DNA of 64,000 nt from Neisseria montereyensis (lineage in GTDB: Bacteria > Pseudomonadota > Gammaproteobacteria > Burkholderiales > Neisseriaceae), in the NCBI RefSeq assembly GCF_024834045.1, contig NZ_JANUXW010000001.1, forward strand, positions 248,001-312,000. The letters run 5' to 3'. Shown piece after piece: positions 25,621 to 35,305 of the stretch (position 1 is its first letter; each line of letters opens with the position of its first letter). The notes under the pieces were generated by a model. The model worked only from the letters and a program-made list of their open reading frames with translations. It did no database searches and was not told the origin of the DNA. The position numbers were made by a program, and so were the translations under genes.

Positions 25621-27336
25621 ATGAAAGCCAGCCGATTTTTTATTTCCACCTTAAAAGAAGCACCTGCCGAAGCCACGCTTGCCAGCCATAAACTGATGTT
25701 GCGCGCCGGCCTGATTAAAGCCAATGCATCGGGTTTATACACATGGATGCCGATGGGTTTGCGCGTATTGCGTAAAGTTGAAAATATTGTGCGCGAAGAG
25801 ATGAACCGCGCCGGTGCGGTGGAATTGCTCATGCCGGTGGTGCAACCTGCCGAGCTATGGCAGGAAAGCGGCCGCTGGGAATTTTACGGCAAAGAGCTGC
25901 TGCGCCTGAAAGACCGCCATGACCGCGATTTTTGCATGGGGCCGACTTGTGAAGAAGTGATTACCGATATTGTGCGTAAGGAAATCACCAGCTACAAACA
26001 ACTGCCGAAAAATTTCTACCATATCCAAACCAAATTCCGCGACGAAGTGCGCCCGCGTTTCGGCGTGATGCGCGCCCGCGAATTTGTGATGAAAGATGCT
26101 TATTCATTCCATACCGATTATGAATCTTTGGTGAAAGACGGCTATCAGCCGATGTATGACGCCTATTGCCGCGTGTTTAACCGCTTGGGTTTGAACTACC
26201 GACCGGTTGCGGCCGACACCGGCAGCATCGGCGGCACCGGTTCGCATGAATTCCAAGTGTTGGCCGAAAGCGGTGAAGACGTGATTGCATACAGCGACGA
26301 ATCCGATTTCGCCGCCAACGTTGAATTGGCGCCGACGCTGCCGCTAGAAGGCGACCGCGCAGCCGCCACTGAAACGCTTACCAAAGTGAACACCCCGAAC
26401 GCCAAAACCATTGCCGATTTGGTTAACTTTTTAAATATTCCTGCCGAAAAAACACTGAAATCGATTGTGGTGGAAGGTGAAGAAGAGGGCGAATTGGTTC
26501 TATTGCTATTGCGCGGCGATCATGAGTTTAACGATATTAAAGCCGAAAAACTCGCAGGCGTGAAATCACCGCTGACTATGGCGTCGCCCGAAGCCATTCG
26601 CCGCACATTCGGTGCCAACGGCGGCTCACTCGGCCCGGTTGGTTTTAAAGGCAGGGTTTATGCCGATTATGCCGTTGAAAAAGCAGCAGATTGGGTTATC
26701 GGTGCCAATGAAGACGACCATCACTATACCGGCTTTAATTTCGGGCGCGATGCGGCCGAGCCGGTGTTTGTCGATTTGCGCAATGTGGTTGAGGGCGACC
26801 CCAGCCCCGATGGCAAAGGCCGTCTGAAACTTGCGCGAGGTATCGAAGTCGGCCATGTGTTCCAACTGCGCGATAAATATTCGCAAGCCATGAATGCCAC
26901 GGTTTTAGACAATAACGGCAAATCACAAGTAATGGAAATGGGCTGCTACGGCATCGGAATCACCCGCATTGTGGCCGCCGCCATCGAGCAAAACAATGAC
27001 GAGCGCGGCATTATTTGGACGCAAGCCATGGCACCGTTTGCCGTGGTGATTGTGCCGATGAACTATAAAAAATCCGCAGCGGTAAAAGAAGCGGCCGACA
27101 AGATTTATGCCGAACTTTCCGAACAAGGCATTGATGTGTTGCTGGACGACCGCGACGAACGCGCCGGCGTATTGCTCAACGACAGCGAATTATTGGGCAT
27201 TCCGCACCGCATCGTTATCGGCGACCGCGCCTTAAAAGAGGGCAATGTAGAATATGCCGACCGCCGCGAAAATCAAGCGCAAACCGTAGCTTTGAGTGAA
27301 ATTGTCGGCAAAATTAACGCGGTATTGAAAGCTTAA
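25621..27336 (+). CDS. proS: Prolyl-tRNA synthetase
   Basis: Class II aminoacyl-tRNA synthetase that charges tRNA-Pro. 571 residues (E. coli 572). Start [20 protein letters not shown], motif 2 region [41 protein letters not shown], an editing (INS) domain in about 225-400 ([14 protein letters not shown]), motif 3 with [20 protein letters not shown], and the anticodon-binding domain at the C-terminus. Length and editing domain mark the prokaryote-type enzyme. The ATG at 25621 was chosen over an in-frame one at 25564 because family similarity begins there. Confidence 0.97.
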   Translation: MKASRFFISTLKEAPAEATLASHKLMLRAGLIKANASGLYTWMPMGLRVLRKVENIVREEMNRAGAVELLMPVVQPAELWQESGRWEFYGKELLRLKDRHDRDFCMGPTCEEVITDIVRKEITSYKQLPKNFYHIQTKFRDEVRPRFGVMRAREFVMKDAYSFHTDYESLVKDGYQPMYDAYCRVFNRLGLNYRPVAADTGSIGGTGSHEFQVLAESGEDVIAYSDESDFAANVELAPTLPLEGDRAAATETLTKVNTPNAKTIADLVNFLNIPAEKTLKSIVVEGEEEGELVLLLLRGDHEFNDIKAEKLAGVKSPLTMASPEAIRRTFGANGGSLGPVGFKGRVYADYAVEKAADWVIGANEDDHHYTGFNFGRDAAEPVFVDLRNVVEGDPSPDGKGRLKLARGIEVGHVFQLRDKYSQAMNATVLDNNGKSQVMEMGCYGIGITRIVAAAIEQNNDERGIIWTQAMAPFAVVIVPMNYKKSAAVKEAADKIYAELSEQGIDVLLDDRDERAGVLLNDSELLGIPHRIVIGDRALKEGNVEYADRRENQAQTVALSEIVGKINAVLKA

Positions 27337-27361
27337 ATATTTGTTTTTTTTGCTGATTGAT

Positions 27362-29047
27362 AAGGCCGTCTGAAAGATAATATTTCAGACGGCCTTTATT
27401 ATTAAGGAATGTTTGTAGGGGCGGATTGCATATCCGCCCGTTGTTTGCGTTGCGCTATCGGTAAATACAGCCGAGATTGTGTGGGTTTGGCATTGGCGAC
27501 GAATGGATTGCATAGCAGAATGTTTAGGCACGGGCGGATATATAATCCGCCCCTACAGGCCGTCTGAAAGCCAGCGTAGGTTGGATACTTGTATCCGAAA
27601 AACGGTTGGTATGATGTTAATGTCGGATTCGAGAACCCGACCTAGATTGGTGATTTATTGATAAGGCCGTCTGAAAGATAATATTTCAGACAGCCTGATA
27701 TTATTAAGGAATATTTGTAGGGGCGGATTGCATATCCGCCCGTTGTTGGGATTGCGCTATCGGCAAATACAGCCGCGATTGTGTGGGTTTAGCATTGGCG
27801 ACGAATGGATTGCATAACAGAATGTTTAGGCACGGGCGGATATATAATCCGCCCCTACAGGCCGTCTGAAAGCCGGCGTAGCTCGGATACTTGTATCCGA
27901 TAAACGGTTGGCATGATGTTAATGTCGGATTCGAGAACCCGACCTAGATTGGTGATTCATTAATAAGGCCGTCTGAAAGATAATGTTTCAGACGGCCTTT
28001 TATTATTAAGGAATATTTGTAGGGGCGGATTACATATCCGCCCGTTGTTGGGATTGCGCTATCGGTAAATACAGCCGCGATTGTGTGGGTTTAGCATTGG
28101 CGACAAATGGATTGCATAGCAGAATGTTTGTAGGGGCGGATTGCATATCCGCCCGTTGTTTGAATTGTGCTATCGGTAAATACAGCCGCGATTGTGTGGG
28201 TTTAGCATTGGCGACAAATGGATTGCATAGCAGAATGTTTGTAGGGGCGGATTGAATATCCGCCCGTTGTTTGAATTGCGCTATCGGTAAATACAGCCGC
28301 GATTGTGTGGGTTTGGTATTGGCGACGAATGGATTGGATAGCAGAATGTTTAGGCGCGGGCGGATATATAATCCGCCCCTACAGGCCGTCTGAAAGCCGG
28401 CGTAGGTTGGATTCTTGTATCTGACAAAACGGTTGGTATGATGTGTTAATGTCCGATTCGAGAATCCGACCTATATTGATGATTTATTGATAAAGAATGT
28501 TTGTAGGGGCGGATTGCATATCCGCCCGTTGTTGGGATTGTGCTATCGGTAAATACAGCCGCGATTGTGTGGGTTTGGTATTGGCGACGAATGGATTGGA
28601 TAGCAGAATGTTTAGGCACGGGCGGATATATAATCCGCCCCTACAGGCCGTCTGAAAGCCAGTGTAGGTTGGATACTTGTATCCGAAAAACGGTTGGTAT
28701 GATGTGTTAATGTCGGATTCGAGAACCCGACCTAGATTGGTGATTTATTGATAAGGCCGTCTGAAAGATAATGTTTCAGACGGCCTGATATTATTAAGGA
28801 ATATGTGTAGGGGCGGATTACATATCCGCCCGTTGTTGGGATTGTGCTATCGGTAAATACAGCCGCGATTGTGTGGGTTTGGTATTGGCGACGAATGGAT
28901 TGCATAGCAGAATGTTTAGGCGCGGGCGGATATATAATCCGCCCCTACAGGCCGTCTGAAAGCATAGGTAGGGTGTGTGCCGACGGCACGCACGCAATGG
29001 TTGGGATTTCATAAAACCCGCGTGCGTGGCTATGCCACACACCCTAC
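27362..29047. repeat. Mosaic GTAG-repeat array 1 between proS and the glycosylase gene
   Basis: No gene lies in this 1.7 kb. It is built of three repeat types plus DUS. Family A (about 142 bp, starts GTAGGGGCGGATTGCATATC, ends GCGGATATATAATCCGCCCC then TAC): 27415-27556, 27717-27858, 28241-28382, 28503-28644, 28807-28948, with extra left parts at 28019 and 28130. Family B (GTAGGTTGGATACTTGTATC ... CGACCTAG, about 70 bp): 27576-27645, 27878-27947, 28402-28474, 28664-28735. Family C (80 bp, GTAGGGTGTGTGCCGACGGC ... CACACACCCTAC): 28968-29047. DUS hairpins at 27362, 27663, 27965 and 28753 and single DUS between A and B complete each roughly 300-bp unit. Confidence 0.92.
28019..28382 (+). repeat. 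111-bp tandem triplication of the left part of family A
   Basis: GTAGGGGCGG starts recur at 28019, 28130 and 28241, exactly 111 bases apart. Each copy is nearly identical, and only the last carries the right-hand inverted end. This looks like tandem duplication by slippage or unequal exchange within one element. Confidence 0.9.
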
Positions 29048-29120
29048 TCATGAGATGGTTGGTTTTGTAGTGGGGGCGTACGCACGTGTTGCTTGATGAT
29101 TAGATTCAATCCTATTCGGA

Positions 29121-29711
29121 TTACAATAAACCGATTTCCTTAAAAAACCGTTCATATATCGCGGCTTTTTTATCCAAGGCCAAGGGGTAGGCGCGGGATG
29201 AAGAGGGCATACGGTAAAGATGCAATAGGCGCCCGCCAAACTCGGCTTGCACATAATGCCCGATTTTCGGTTTGGCCGTTTCAGACGGCATTAGTGAAAG
29301 CAGGGTATCGGTAGCCAGTTCACCCGTCGTCATCACCGTTTGGCAATGCGGCATGGTGGCTAATAAAGCCGCCAAATCCAACGGCTTTACAATCTGCAAA
29401 AACTTATCCGCCGCATTCCCCTGCAAGCGCCGCACCTGATAAGCGGTATCACTAATGGAAATCCCTTTTTCCGCTAAAAACGCTCGGATTAACCCCTCTT
29501 TAAACGCCTTACCGCCCGCTTCAACAAAATAATCCTTATCGCCGAAAAAGACCAAGCCGAAAATCCGCCACATATCGTTTTGAAAATTCGGATAATAAAA
29601 ATCCATTTTCCAACGCGCACGCGGCGGCGGAAAAGAACCGAGCATCAGCAGCTTGGCGTTTGGTGGGGCGAATGGGGGGAGGGGGTGGGTTTCAACCATC
29701 AAATCAGCCAT
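29121..29711 (-). CDS. Uracil-DNA glycosylase superfamily protein (hypoxanthine-DNA glycosylase-like)
   Basis: 196 residues. Predicted base-excision repair glycosylase that would remove deaminated bases. Visible features of this UDG branch: LLMLGSFPPPRARWKMDFYY with the active-site-type GSFPP loop, the aromatic patch YYPNFQNDMWRIFG, GISISDTAYQVRRLQGNAADKF, and the C-terminal leucine-loop equivalent RMPSSSRAYPLA. Substrate preference cannot be read from the sequence. The start could be residue 1 or the ATG four codons later. One DUS of the ATGCCGTCTGAA form lies inside at about 29280. It is eight bases from the end of the TPR-DUF2971 gene, so they may be co-transcribed. Confidence 0.75.
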   Translation of the reverse strand: MADLMVETHPLPPFAPPNAKLLMLGSFPPPRARWKMDFYYPNFQNDMWRIFGLVFFGDKDYFVEAGGKAFKEGLIRAFLAEKGISISDTAYQVRRLQGNAADKFLQIVKPLDLAALLATMPHCQTVMTTGELATDTLLSLMPSETAKPKIGHYVQAEFGGRLLHLYRMPSSSRAYPLALDKKAAIYERFFKEIGLL

Positions 29712-29719
29712 TTCATTGA

Positions 29720-31738
29720 CTATTTATTTCTAAACGGATTAGTAGAAATTCTGACTTTCTTTTTATCCCCGTTATCATTTAATACTTTTCTGAAAAAGTC
29801 TTCATAACTTTTAGCACCGGGTGATAAATAGATTTTATCTATATTTTCTTTGACATTCGGCTCATATTCGACATACATCTGCTTGTTTTTCCAATCCATT
29901 TGGATTTTTTTATCGGATAATTGCGTGATATACATTATTCGGCATTCTTGCTCTTCTTGGAAAGCCGCATGTTTTACCAGATATTGAAGCGGCAGCAGAA
30001 TAAGGTTTAATGTTTCGAATATTTCTTCTTTTTCTTCTTTTTTTGAGCGATTTAAGGCTGTATTTAAATGCTTAATATTGGTGATGATTGTTTTTAAAAG
30101 GGTCTTAATTTCTTTTGTTTTAGTTGATATTTCTTTCTGATAATTATTCCATTGCTTGTTAGCTTCCTTAAATAATTTATTAAAATCTTGTGTAGGATTT
30201 CCTGCTAATATTTCATGGTAAAACGTGATTTGGTCTCTGCAAGCTAAGCTTAAATAGCCTGTTTCGGGATCGATATAAATACAGCGGTAAAGCGGTAATT
30301 TATTTAATAATAGTCCGCTATTTGATTCTTTTTTATTTATTGATAGATTTTTATTGCCAATTTCAAGTTCTTTGTTTGATGCAATAAAATTAATATTATA
30401 TCTTTGATCGTAATTAAAAAAATCTTTTGCAAAAACCAAGCTTACCCCCGAAGCTTCGCGCTCTTGCTCTTTACCATACAGGCGGAATTGGTTCAAACTA
30501 TCATGATTGAAAGTAAAACAACTAATAAAAACAGATTGCTGTTGATTTTTTGTATTTTCTATAATGGGTTGAGGTAACAGTTCGTTTTTAGGCTGACAAG
30601 ATTTTTGTAAATACTGGTTTAAAACCAAGCCCTCCATAGGGTCATTCACATTTTTAATGGTGTTTAAGCGAAATGCCGAAGGGTTTTCTTCCACTATCAT
30701 GTTCCAAATAGTAGAGCCACGGCTGTAATGGGCTACTTTTAATTCATATTTGCTTTCAGAAAAAACAAAAAGCTCATCCATTAAGTCAGAGAGTTTTTTG
30801 ATGATTGTTAGCAATTTTTTGAAATATTTTTTATTACAATTTGAAATTATATTCATTAATTTAATAAGAAAATGATATTGATATTTGACGTCAATATTTT
30901 TATATATTTCAATTGCTTCATCAATATTTTGTTGTTCAACCAAGAGCATGCCCAAGCTCAACAGAGCTTGGGCATATATCTCTACCGAATCCTCGGACTG
31001 AATATTGCGATATGCTTTAATGGCTCCATCAAGGTCATTTTGTTTACGTAAGGTGTTACCTAAATTAAATTGTGCTTTGGCATATTGTTCCGGCGAACCC
31101 TTATGCTGAATATTGCGATATGCTTCAATGGCCTCATTAAGTTTTTCTTGTTCGGCCAAGGCCGCGCCCAAATTAACTTGTGCCCGGATATATACTTCTA
31201 GCGAATCCTCGGGCTGAATATTGCGATATGCTTTAATGGCTTCGTCAAAGTCGTTTTGTTCGCGTAAGGTGTTACCTAAATTAAATTGTGCTATGGCATA
31301 TGCCTCTGGCGAATCCTCGGGCTGAATATTGCGATATGCTTCAATGGCCTCATTAAGTTTTCCCTGTTCGTCCAAGGCCGCGCCCAAATTAACTTGTGCT
31401 TGGATATATACTTCTGGCGAATCCTTGGGCTGAATATTGCGATATGCTTTAATGGCTCCATCGAGGTCATTTTGTTTACGTAAGGTGTTACCTAAATTAA
31501 ATTGTGCTATGGCATATAACTCTGGCGAATCCTCGGGCTGAATATTGCGATATGCTTCAATGGCCTCATTAAGTTTTCCCTGTTCGTCCAAGGCCGCGCC
31601 CAAATTAACTTGTGCTTGGATATATAACTTTGGCGAATCCTTGGGCTGAATATTGCTCCATGCCTCAATGGCACCATCAAGGTCGTTTTGTTTGTATAGG
31701 TTTACCCCTTCTTCAAACCATTCTTGTGCCGATTTCAT
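29720..31738 (-). CDS. TPR repeat protein with C-terminal DUF2971-like domain (copy 1)
   Basis: 672 residues. Residues about 20-300 are eight tandem 36-residue TPR units (LNEAIEAYRNIQPEDSPELY, then AIAQFNLGNTLRKQND), alternating between two subtypes so that the DNA repeats every 216 bases. The C-terminal half resembles DUF2971: VAHYSRGSTIW, NDPMEG (about 366), CFTFNHDSLNQFRLYG (about 404), EEQECRIMYI (about 596). No signal peptide, so probably cytoplasmic. The ATG at 31738 follows TAGGAGAAATAAT; an upstream ATG at 31771 does not. No DUS in 2 kb and high AT suggest acquisition. Function unknown. A second TPR-DUF2971 gene lies at 38823. Confidence 0.85.
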   Translation of the reverse strand: MKSAQEWFEEGVNLYKQNDLDGAIEAWSNIQPKDSPKLYIQAQVNLGAALDEQGKLNEAIEAYRNIQPEDSPELYAIAQFNLGNTLRKQNDLDGAIKAYRNIQPKDSPEVYIQAQVNLGAALDEQGKLNEAIEAYRNIQPEDSPEAYAIAQFNLGNTLREQNDFDEAIKAYRNIQPEDSLEVYIRAQVNLGAALAEQEKLNEAIEAYRNIQHKGSPEQYAKAQFNLGNTLRKQNDLDGAIKAYRNIQSEDSVEIYAQALLSLGMLLVEQQNIDEAIEIYKNIDVKYQYHFLIKLMNIISNCNKKYFKKLLTIIKKLSDLMDELFVFSESKYELKVAHYSRGSTIWNMIVEENPSAFRLNTIKNVNDPMEGLVLNQYLQKSCQPKNELLPQPIIENTKNQQQSVFISCFTFNHDSLNQFRLYGKEQEREASGVSLVFAKDFFNYDQRYNINFIASNKELEIGNKNLSINKKESNSGLLLNKLPLYRCIYIDPETGYLSLACRDQITFYHEILAGNPTQDFNKLFKEANKQWNNYQKEISTKTKEIKTLLKTIITNIKHLNTALNRSKKEEKEEIFETLNLILLPLQYLVKHAAFQEEQECRIMYITQLSDKKIQMDWKNKQMYVEYEPNVKENIDKIYLSPGAKSYEDFFRKVLNDNGDKKKVRISTNPFRNK

Positions 31739-31894
31739 ATTATTTCTCCTAAATTCAAAATAAAAATTCAATGTTTCAATTTCGCAAAAATATCTACTAC
31801 TTTTATATATCCTGATTATTTATTGTGTTAGTTATTATATATTTTATTAGAACAACCATATGTCTTCCAGTTTTCAGACGGCCTGCAGCAGTTG

Positions 31895-32023
31895 TCAACT
31901 GTAAGTTGACAACTGAACTTTCTGATAGCTCGCTTTCAGCCAAAGCTGGCCGCCCAATTCGCGTAGGGTGAATTGGGCTTGGCCGTCTGAAGTGGTGTAG
32001 AGAATTAAGCTGTTGTCAGTCAT
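31895..32023 (-). pseudogene. 5' stub of a RhuM-family gene
   Basis: A 42-codon reading frame that starts six bases after the tex stop. Its first 29 residues (MTDNSLILYTTSDGQAQFTL, then RELGGQLWL) match my recollection of the start of virulence RhuM-family proteins, which are about 330 residues. The match ends there, followed by an unrelated tail and a stop inside the inverted repeat GTTGTCAACT...AGTTGACAAC. I infer that the rest of the gene was lost by recombination. It may not be expressed. Confidence 0.55.
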
Positions 32024-32028
32024 CTTGA

Positions 32029-34302
32029 TTATTTCTTCAACTTCGCAAAAGCATCCGCCATCGCAGTATTACCCGGCTGCTTATCGCGCTGGTTGCCTTG
32101 CGCTTTATTAGCGCCGCGTGTATTGCGGTTTTCAGACGGCCTATTTCTGGCGGAACTGCTGCCGGGTTGGTCGTCTAGGCGCATGGTTAGGGCGATGCGT
32201 TTGCGGGCGGGGTCTACTTCGAGCACTTTTACTTTTACCACGTCGCCGGCTTTCACCACTTCGCGCGGGTCTTGGACGAATTTGTCGGATAGGGCGGAAA
32301 TATGCACGAGGCCGTCTTGGTGGACGCCGATATCGACGAATGCGCCGAAGTTGGCGACGTTGCTGACCACGCCTTCAAGAATCATGCCGATTTCCAAATC
32401 GCTGATTTCGTTAACACCTTCGGCAAATGTGGCTGTCTGAAATTCGCCGCGCGGGTCGCGGCCGGGTTTTTCGAGTTCGGCGAGGATATCCATAATGGTG
32501 GGCAGGCCGAATTGTTCGGTGGTGTAGGCGGTGGGCTTGATTTGTTTGATTTTTTCGCGGTTGCCGATAAGGTCGGCGGCTTTGATGTGCAGGTCGTCGA
32601 GCATTTTGGCGACAATGGGGTAGGCTTCGGGGTGTACGGCGGAAGCGTCGAGCGGTTCTTTGCCGCCGTTAATGCGCAGGAAGCCGGCGGCTTGTTCGTA
32701 GGTTTTTTCACCCAAGCGCGGTACTTTCAAGAGCTTGCGGCGGCTGTCGAAAGCGCCGTTTTCATCGCGCCATGCCACGATATTTTGCGCCAGTGTTTGA
32801 TTGAGGCCGGAAATGCGCGCGAGCAGGGGCGCGGAAGCGGTGTTCACATCCACGCCGACGGCGTTTACGCAATCTTCGACCACGGCATCGAGCGATTTGG
32901 CTAGCTGGCTTTGGTTGACGTCGTGCTGATATTGGCCGACGCCGATGGATTTGGGGTCGATTTTCACCAGTTCGGCCAACGGGTCTTGCAGGCGGCGGGC
33001 AATGGATACTGCGCCGCGTAGGGATACATCGAGTTCGGGGAATTCTTTGGCCGCCAGTTCGGAAGCGGAATAGACCGATGCGCCCGCTTCGCTAACCACG
33101 ATTTTGTGCAGCTTGGCTTCAGGCAGGCCTTTCACCAATTCGCCCGCCAGTTTGTCGGTTTCGCGGCTGGCGGTGCCGTTGCCGATGGCAATCAGTTTAA
33201 CGCCGTGTTGTTTAATTAGGCGGGCAAGGGTGGCTAGGGCGTTGCTTTCTTGGTGCAGATAGGCAACGGCGGTGTCGATTAATTTGCCGGTATCGTCGAC
33301 CACGGCCACTTTAATGCCGGTGCGAAAACCGGGGTCTAAGCCCATGGTGGCCAAGCGGCCGGCGGGGGCTGCGAGTAATAAATCTTTGAGGTTGTGCGCG
33401 AATACGGTGATGGCGTCGGTGTCGGCGGCTTCTTTGAGGCGGTTAAAGGCGTCGAGCTCTAGCGAGAGGAAGATTTTGGCGCGCCATGTGAGGCGCACGG
33501 TGTCTTTCAGCCATTTGTTGTCGCCGATATGGAAATGGGCGGCAATGATTTTTTCATAATCGCTTTGCTCGGTAATCGGGGTTTCGTCGGGCTGGTATTT
33601 GAGGGCGACGTGCAAAATGCCTTCATTGCGGCCGCGCAAAACGGCAAGGGCGCGGTGGCTGGGCATGGTGCGGATGGCTTCGCGGTGGTCGAAATAATCT
33701 TTGAATTTTTCGCCCTCGCTTTCTTTTCCGGCGACAACTTGCGCGTGTACTTCGGCTTCTGCCCATAGTTTTTCGCGCAGGTGGCCGATGAGTTCGGCTT
33801 CTTCGGCGAATTGTTCCATCAAAATGGCGCGTGCACCGTCGAGCGCGGCTTTGGTGTCGGGCACCTTGTCGCCGAGATAGGCTTCGGCTTCTTTTTCGGG
33901 TTGGTCGGACGGGGTGTTTAGCAGTAAATCGGCTAGGGGCTGCAAACCGTTTTCGCGCGCGATTTGGGCTTTGGTGCGGCGTTTGGGTTTGTAAGGTAGA
34001 TAAAGGTCTTCGAGTGCGGTTTTATTGTCGGTTTCGGCAATGGCTGCGGCCAGTTCGGGGGTGAGCTTGCCTTGTTCTTCAATGCTTTTGAGCACGGTTT
34101 GTTTGCGGTCTTCAAGCTCGCGCAGATATTGCAGGCGTTCGGATAAGGTTCTTAATTGGGTGTCGTCTAATCCGCCGGTGGCTTCTTTGCGGTAGCGCGC
34201 AACAAAAGGCACGGTGGCGCCGTCGTCGAGCAGGTCGACCGCGGCTTGGATTTGCGAAGCGGAAACGGAAAGTTCTTTGGCAATCAGTTGGGTAATATTC
34301 AT
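32029..34302 (-). CDS. tex: Tex family RNA-binding transcription accessory protein
   Basis: Conserved nucleic-acid-binding protein that affects transcription and, in some pathogens, toxin expression. 757 residues (typical 770-790). Order: N-terminal helical domain ([39 protein letters not shown]), YqgF/RNase H-like domain ([20 protein letters not shown]), helix-hairpin-helix domains ([20 protein letters not shown]), and a C-terminal S1 domain ([20 protein letters not shown]). The tail is rich in Arg/Asn/Gly. The start at 34302 overlaps the stop of the upstream CSD-DUF1294 gene in ATGA. One DUS lies in the tail region. Confidence 0.95.
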   Translation of the reverse strand: MNITQLIAKELSVSASQIQAAVDLLDDGATVPFVARYRKEATGGLDDTQLRTLSERLQYLRELEDRKQTVLKSIEEQGKLTPELAAAIAETDNKTALEDLYLPYKPKRRTKAQIARENGLQPLADLLLNTPSDQPEKEAEAYLGDKVPDTKAALDGARAILMEQFAEEAELIGHLREKLWAEAEVHAQVVAGKESEGEKFKDYFDHREAIRTMPSHRALAVLRGRNEGILHVALKYQPDETPITEQSDYEKIIAAHFHIGDNKWLKDTVRLTWRAKIFLSLELDAFNRLKEAADTDAITVFAHNLKDLLLAAPAGRLATMGLDPGFRTGIKVAVVDDTGKLIDTAVAYLHQESNALATLARLIKQHGVKLIAIGNGTASRETDKLAGELVKGLPEAKLHKIVVSEAGASVYSASELAAKEFPELDVSLRGAVSIARRLQDPLAELVKIDPKSIGVGQYQHDVNQSQLAKSLDAVVEDCVNAVGVDVNTASAPLLARISGLNQTLAQNIVAWRDENGAFDSRRKLLKVPRLGEKTYEQAAGFLRINGGKEPLDASAVHPEAYPIVAKMLDDLHIKAADLIGNREKIKQIKPTAYTTEQFGLPTIMDILAELEKPGRDPRGEFQTATFAEGVNEISDLEIGMILEGVVSNVANFGAFVDIGVHQDGLVHISALSDKFVQDPREVVKAGDVVKVKVLEVDPARKRIALTMRLDDQPGSSSARNRPSENRNTRGANKAQGNQRDKQPGNTAMADAFAKLKK

Positions 34303-34988
34303 AATAGGGTTTTCAATAGGTTTTTCAGAAAAGGTAAGGTATCGCTTAATAATTGCGGATGGGTGCTTAAATAAATCGCAGCGGCGATATTCAATACAAC
34401 CGTTATCCAAAATGTGATCACAAATTCGGTTTTTACTGTTTTGTGGTTGAGCATATAGCGGGCAATTAAAGCGCCCGGCCAGCCGCCGATTAGTGCAAAA
34501 AAGTGTAGCTGCGCTTCGGAAGTGCGCCACTCGCCATTTAAGGCGGCATTTTTATCGTTAACATACATCACAAATAAAATCAGCGACAGCAGCGCATCAA
34601 CGGCAAACAGCAGCTTGGGCATAAAAAGGGCGATTATCGCAAACCATGCGGCAAAAGCCAAAACCGAGAAAAATAATTTCCAACTCAAACGCGCATAACG
34701 CTCTTTTGCCCTTTGGCGGCGTTCGATTTTGCGGATGCGTTGTTTTTGCTGTTTGGAAGGGTTGTCTTGCGAATAGACTTTAATGGCTTTGCGGCGTTTG
34801 CCGTCGCGTTCTGCTACAAAGTAAACCCGCTCGCCGTCTTTCGGCCTGCCGCCGCCCTCGAATGCGGAAATATGGAAAAAGATTTCTTCTTGCGTTTGGC
34901 TTGGGCGGATAAACCCGAAACCGCGTTCGTCGTTCCAGCGGCAAATGGTGCCTTGGCCATGCTGATGGCCGCTTAGTGAGCTGTTCAT
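34299..34988 (-). CDS. Cold-shock domain protein fused to DUF1294 membrane domain
   Basis: 229 residues. The N-terminal cold-shock domain (residues about 10-72) has the RNP-like motifs GFGFIRP and IFFHISAF. A basic linker ([20 protein letters not shown]) follows, then a DUF1294 membrane domain with about four hydrophobic segments and the characteristic YVNDKNAAL...[28 protein letters not shown] sequence. The combination suggests a membrane-tethered RNA-binding protein; its function is not established. Its TGA overlaps the tex ATG, so the two are coupled and may act together on RNA. Confidence 0.88.
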   Translation of the reverse strand: MNSSLSGHQHGQGTICRWNDERGFGFIRPSQTQEEIFFHISAFEGGGRPKDGERVYFVAERDGKRRKAIKVYSQDNPSKQQKQRIRKIERRQRAKERYARLSWKLFFSVLAFAAWFAIIALFMPKLLFAVDALLSLILFVMYVNDKNAALNGEWRTSEAQLHFFALIGGWPGALIARYMLNHKTVKTEFVITFWITVVLNIAAAIYLSTHPQLLSDTLPFLKNLLKTLL

Positions 34989-35305
34989 AAACTGCCTTTT
35001 TATTATAAATGATAGAAAAGAAACCGAAGCACAAAACCGTTTTAATTTTTCCTGAGCGGCAATATCCTGTAATGTGATGGGATAAAACGTTGATTGATGC
35101 CCGTTTAAAAGGCTTGAAAAAGCCTGTTTATTATTTAATATGGTTAATATTACGCTATATCGCTATCGGCTTGAATCAAGGCCGTCTGAAAAGAAAACAT
35201 AGTGTTGTCTTTACGATACCTAACCGAATCTTTACAGTACCGGCTGTAAGAATTTTCCGGCTGCTTCGTCTAAACCATACCAACCTATAAATTTGGGAAA
35301 ATATA
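34989..35305. other. Divergent promoter region between the CSD-DUF1294 gene and msrAB
   Basis: No gene seen. It contains a DUS near 35179 and the Ecf-type promoter listed next; the CSD-DUF1294 gene should be driven from the left part. Confidence 0.5.
35246..35273 (+). promoter_or_regulatory. Candidate Ecf sigma-factor promoter for msrAB
   Basis: GTAAG, a 16-base spacer, then CGTCTAA, 32 bases before the msrAB ATG. As I recall, the neisserial Ecf (sigma-E) promoter is close to GTAAC-N16-CGTCTAA, and msrAB is its best-known target. The match differs only in the last base of the -35 element. Confidence 0.7.

Noticed and set aside
27362-29047. Possible CRISPR array (regular repeats with intervening sequence)
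   Set aside because: The units are about 110-300 bp, the intervening DNA is itself repeated rather than unique, no cas genes are near, and the repeats end in GTAG/CTAC palindromes.
30950-31700. Plus-strand frame opposite the TPR region (31286-31483) as a separate gene
   Set aside because: It is the antisense shadow of the 216-bp TPR repeats.
34303-34530. 76-codon N-terminal extension of Tex
   Set aside because: It lies entirely within the upstream CSD-DUF1294 gene in another frame. Tex homology begins at [12 protein letters not shown].
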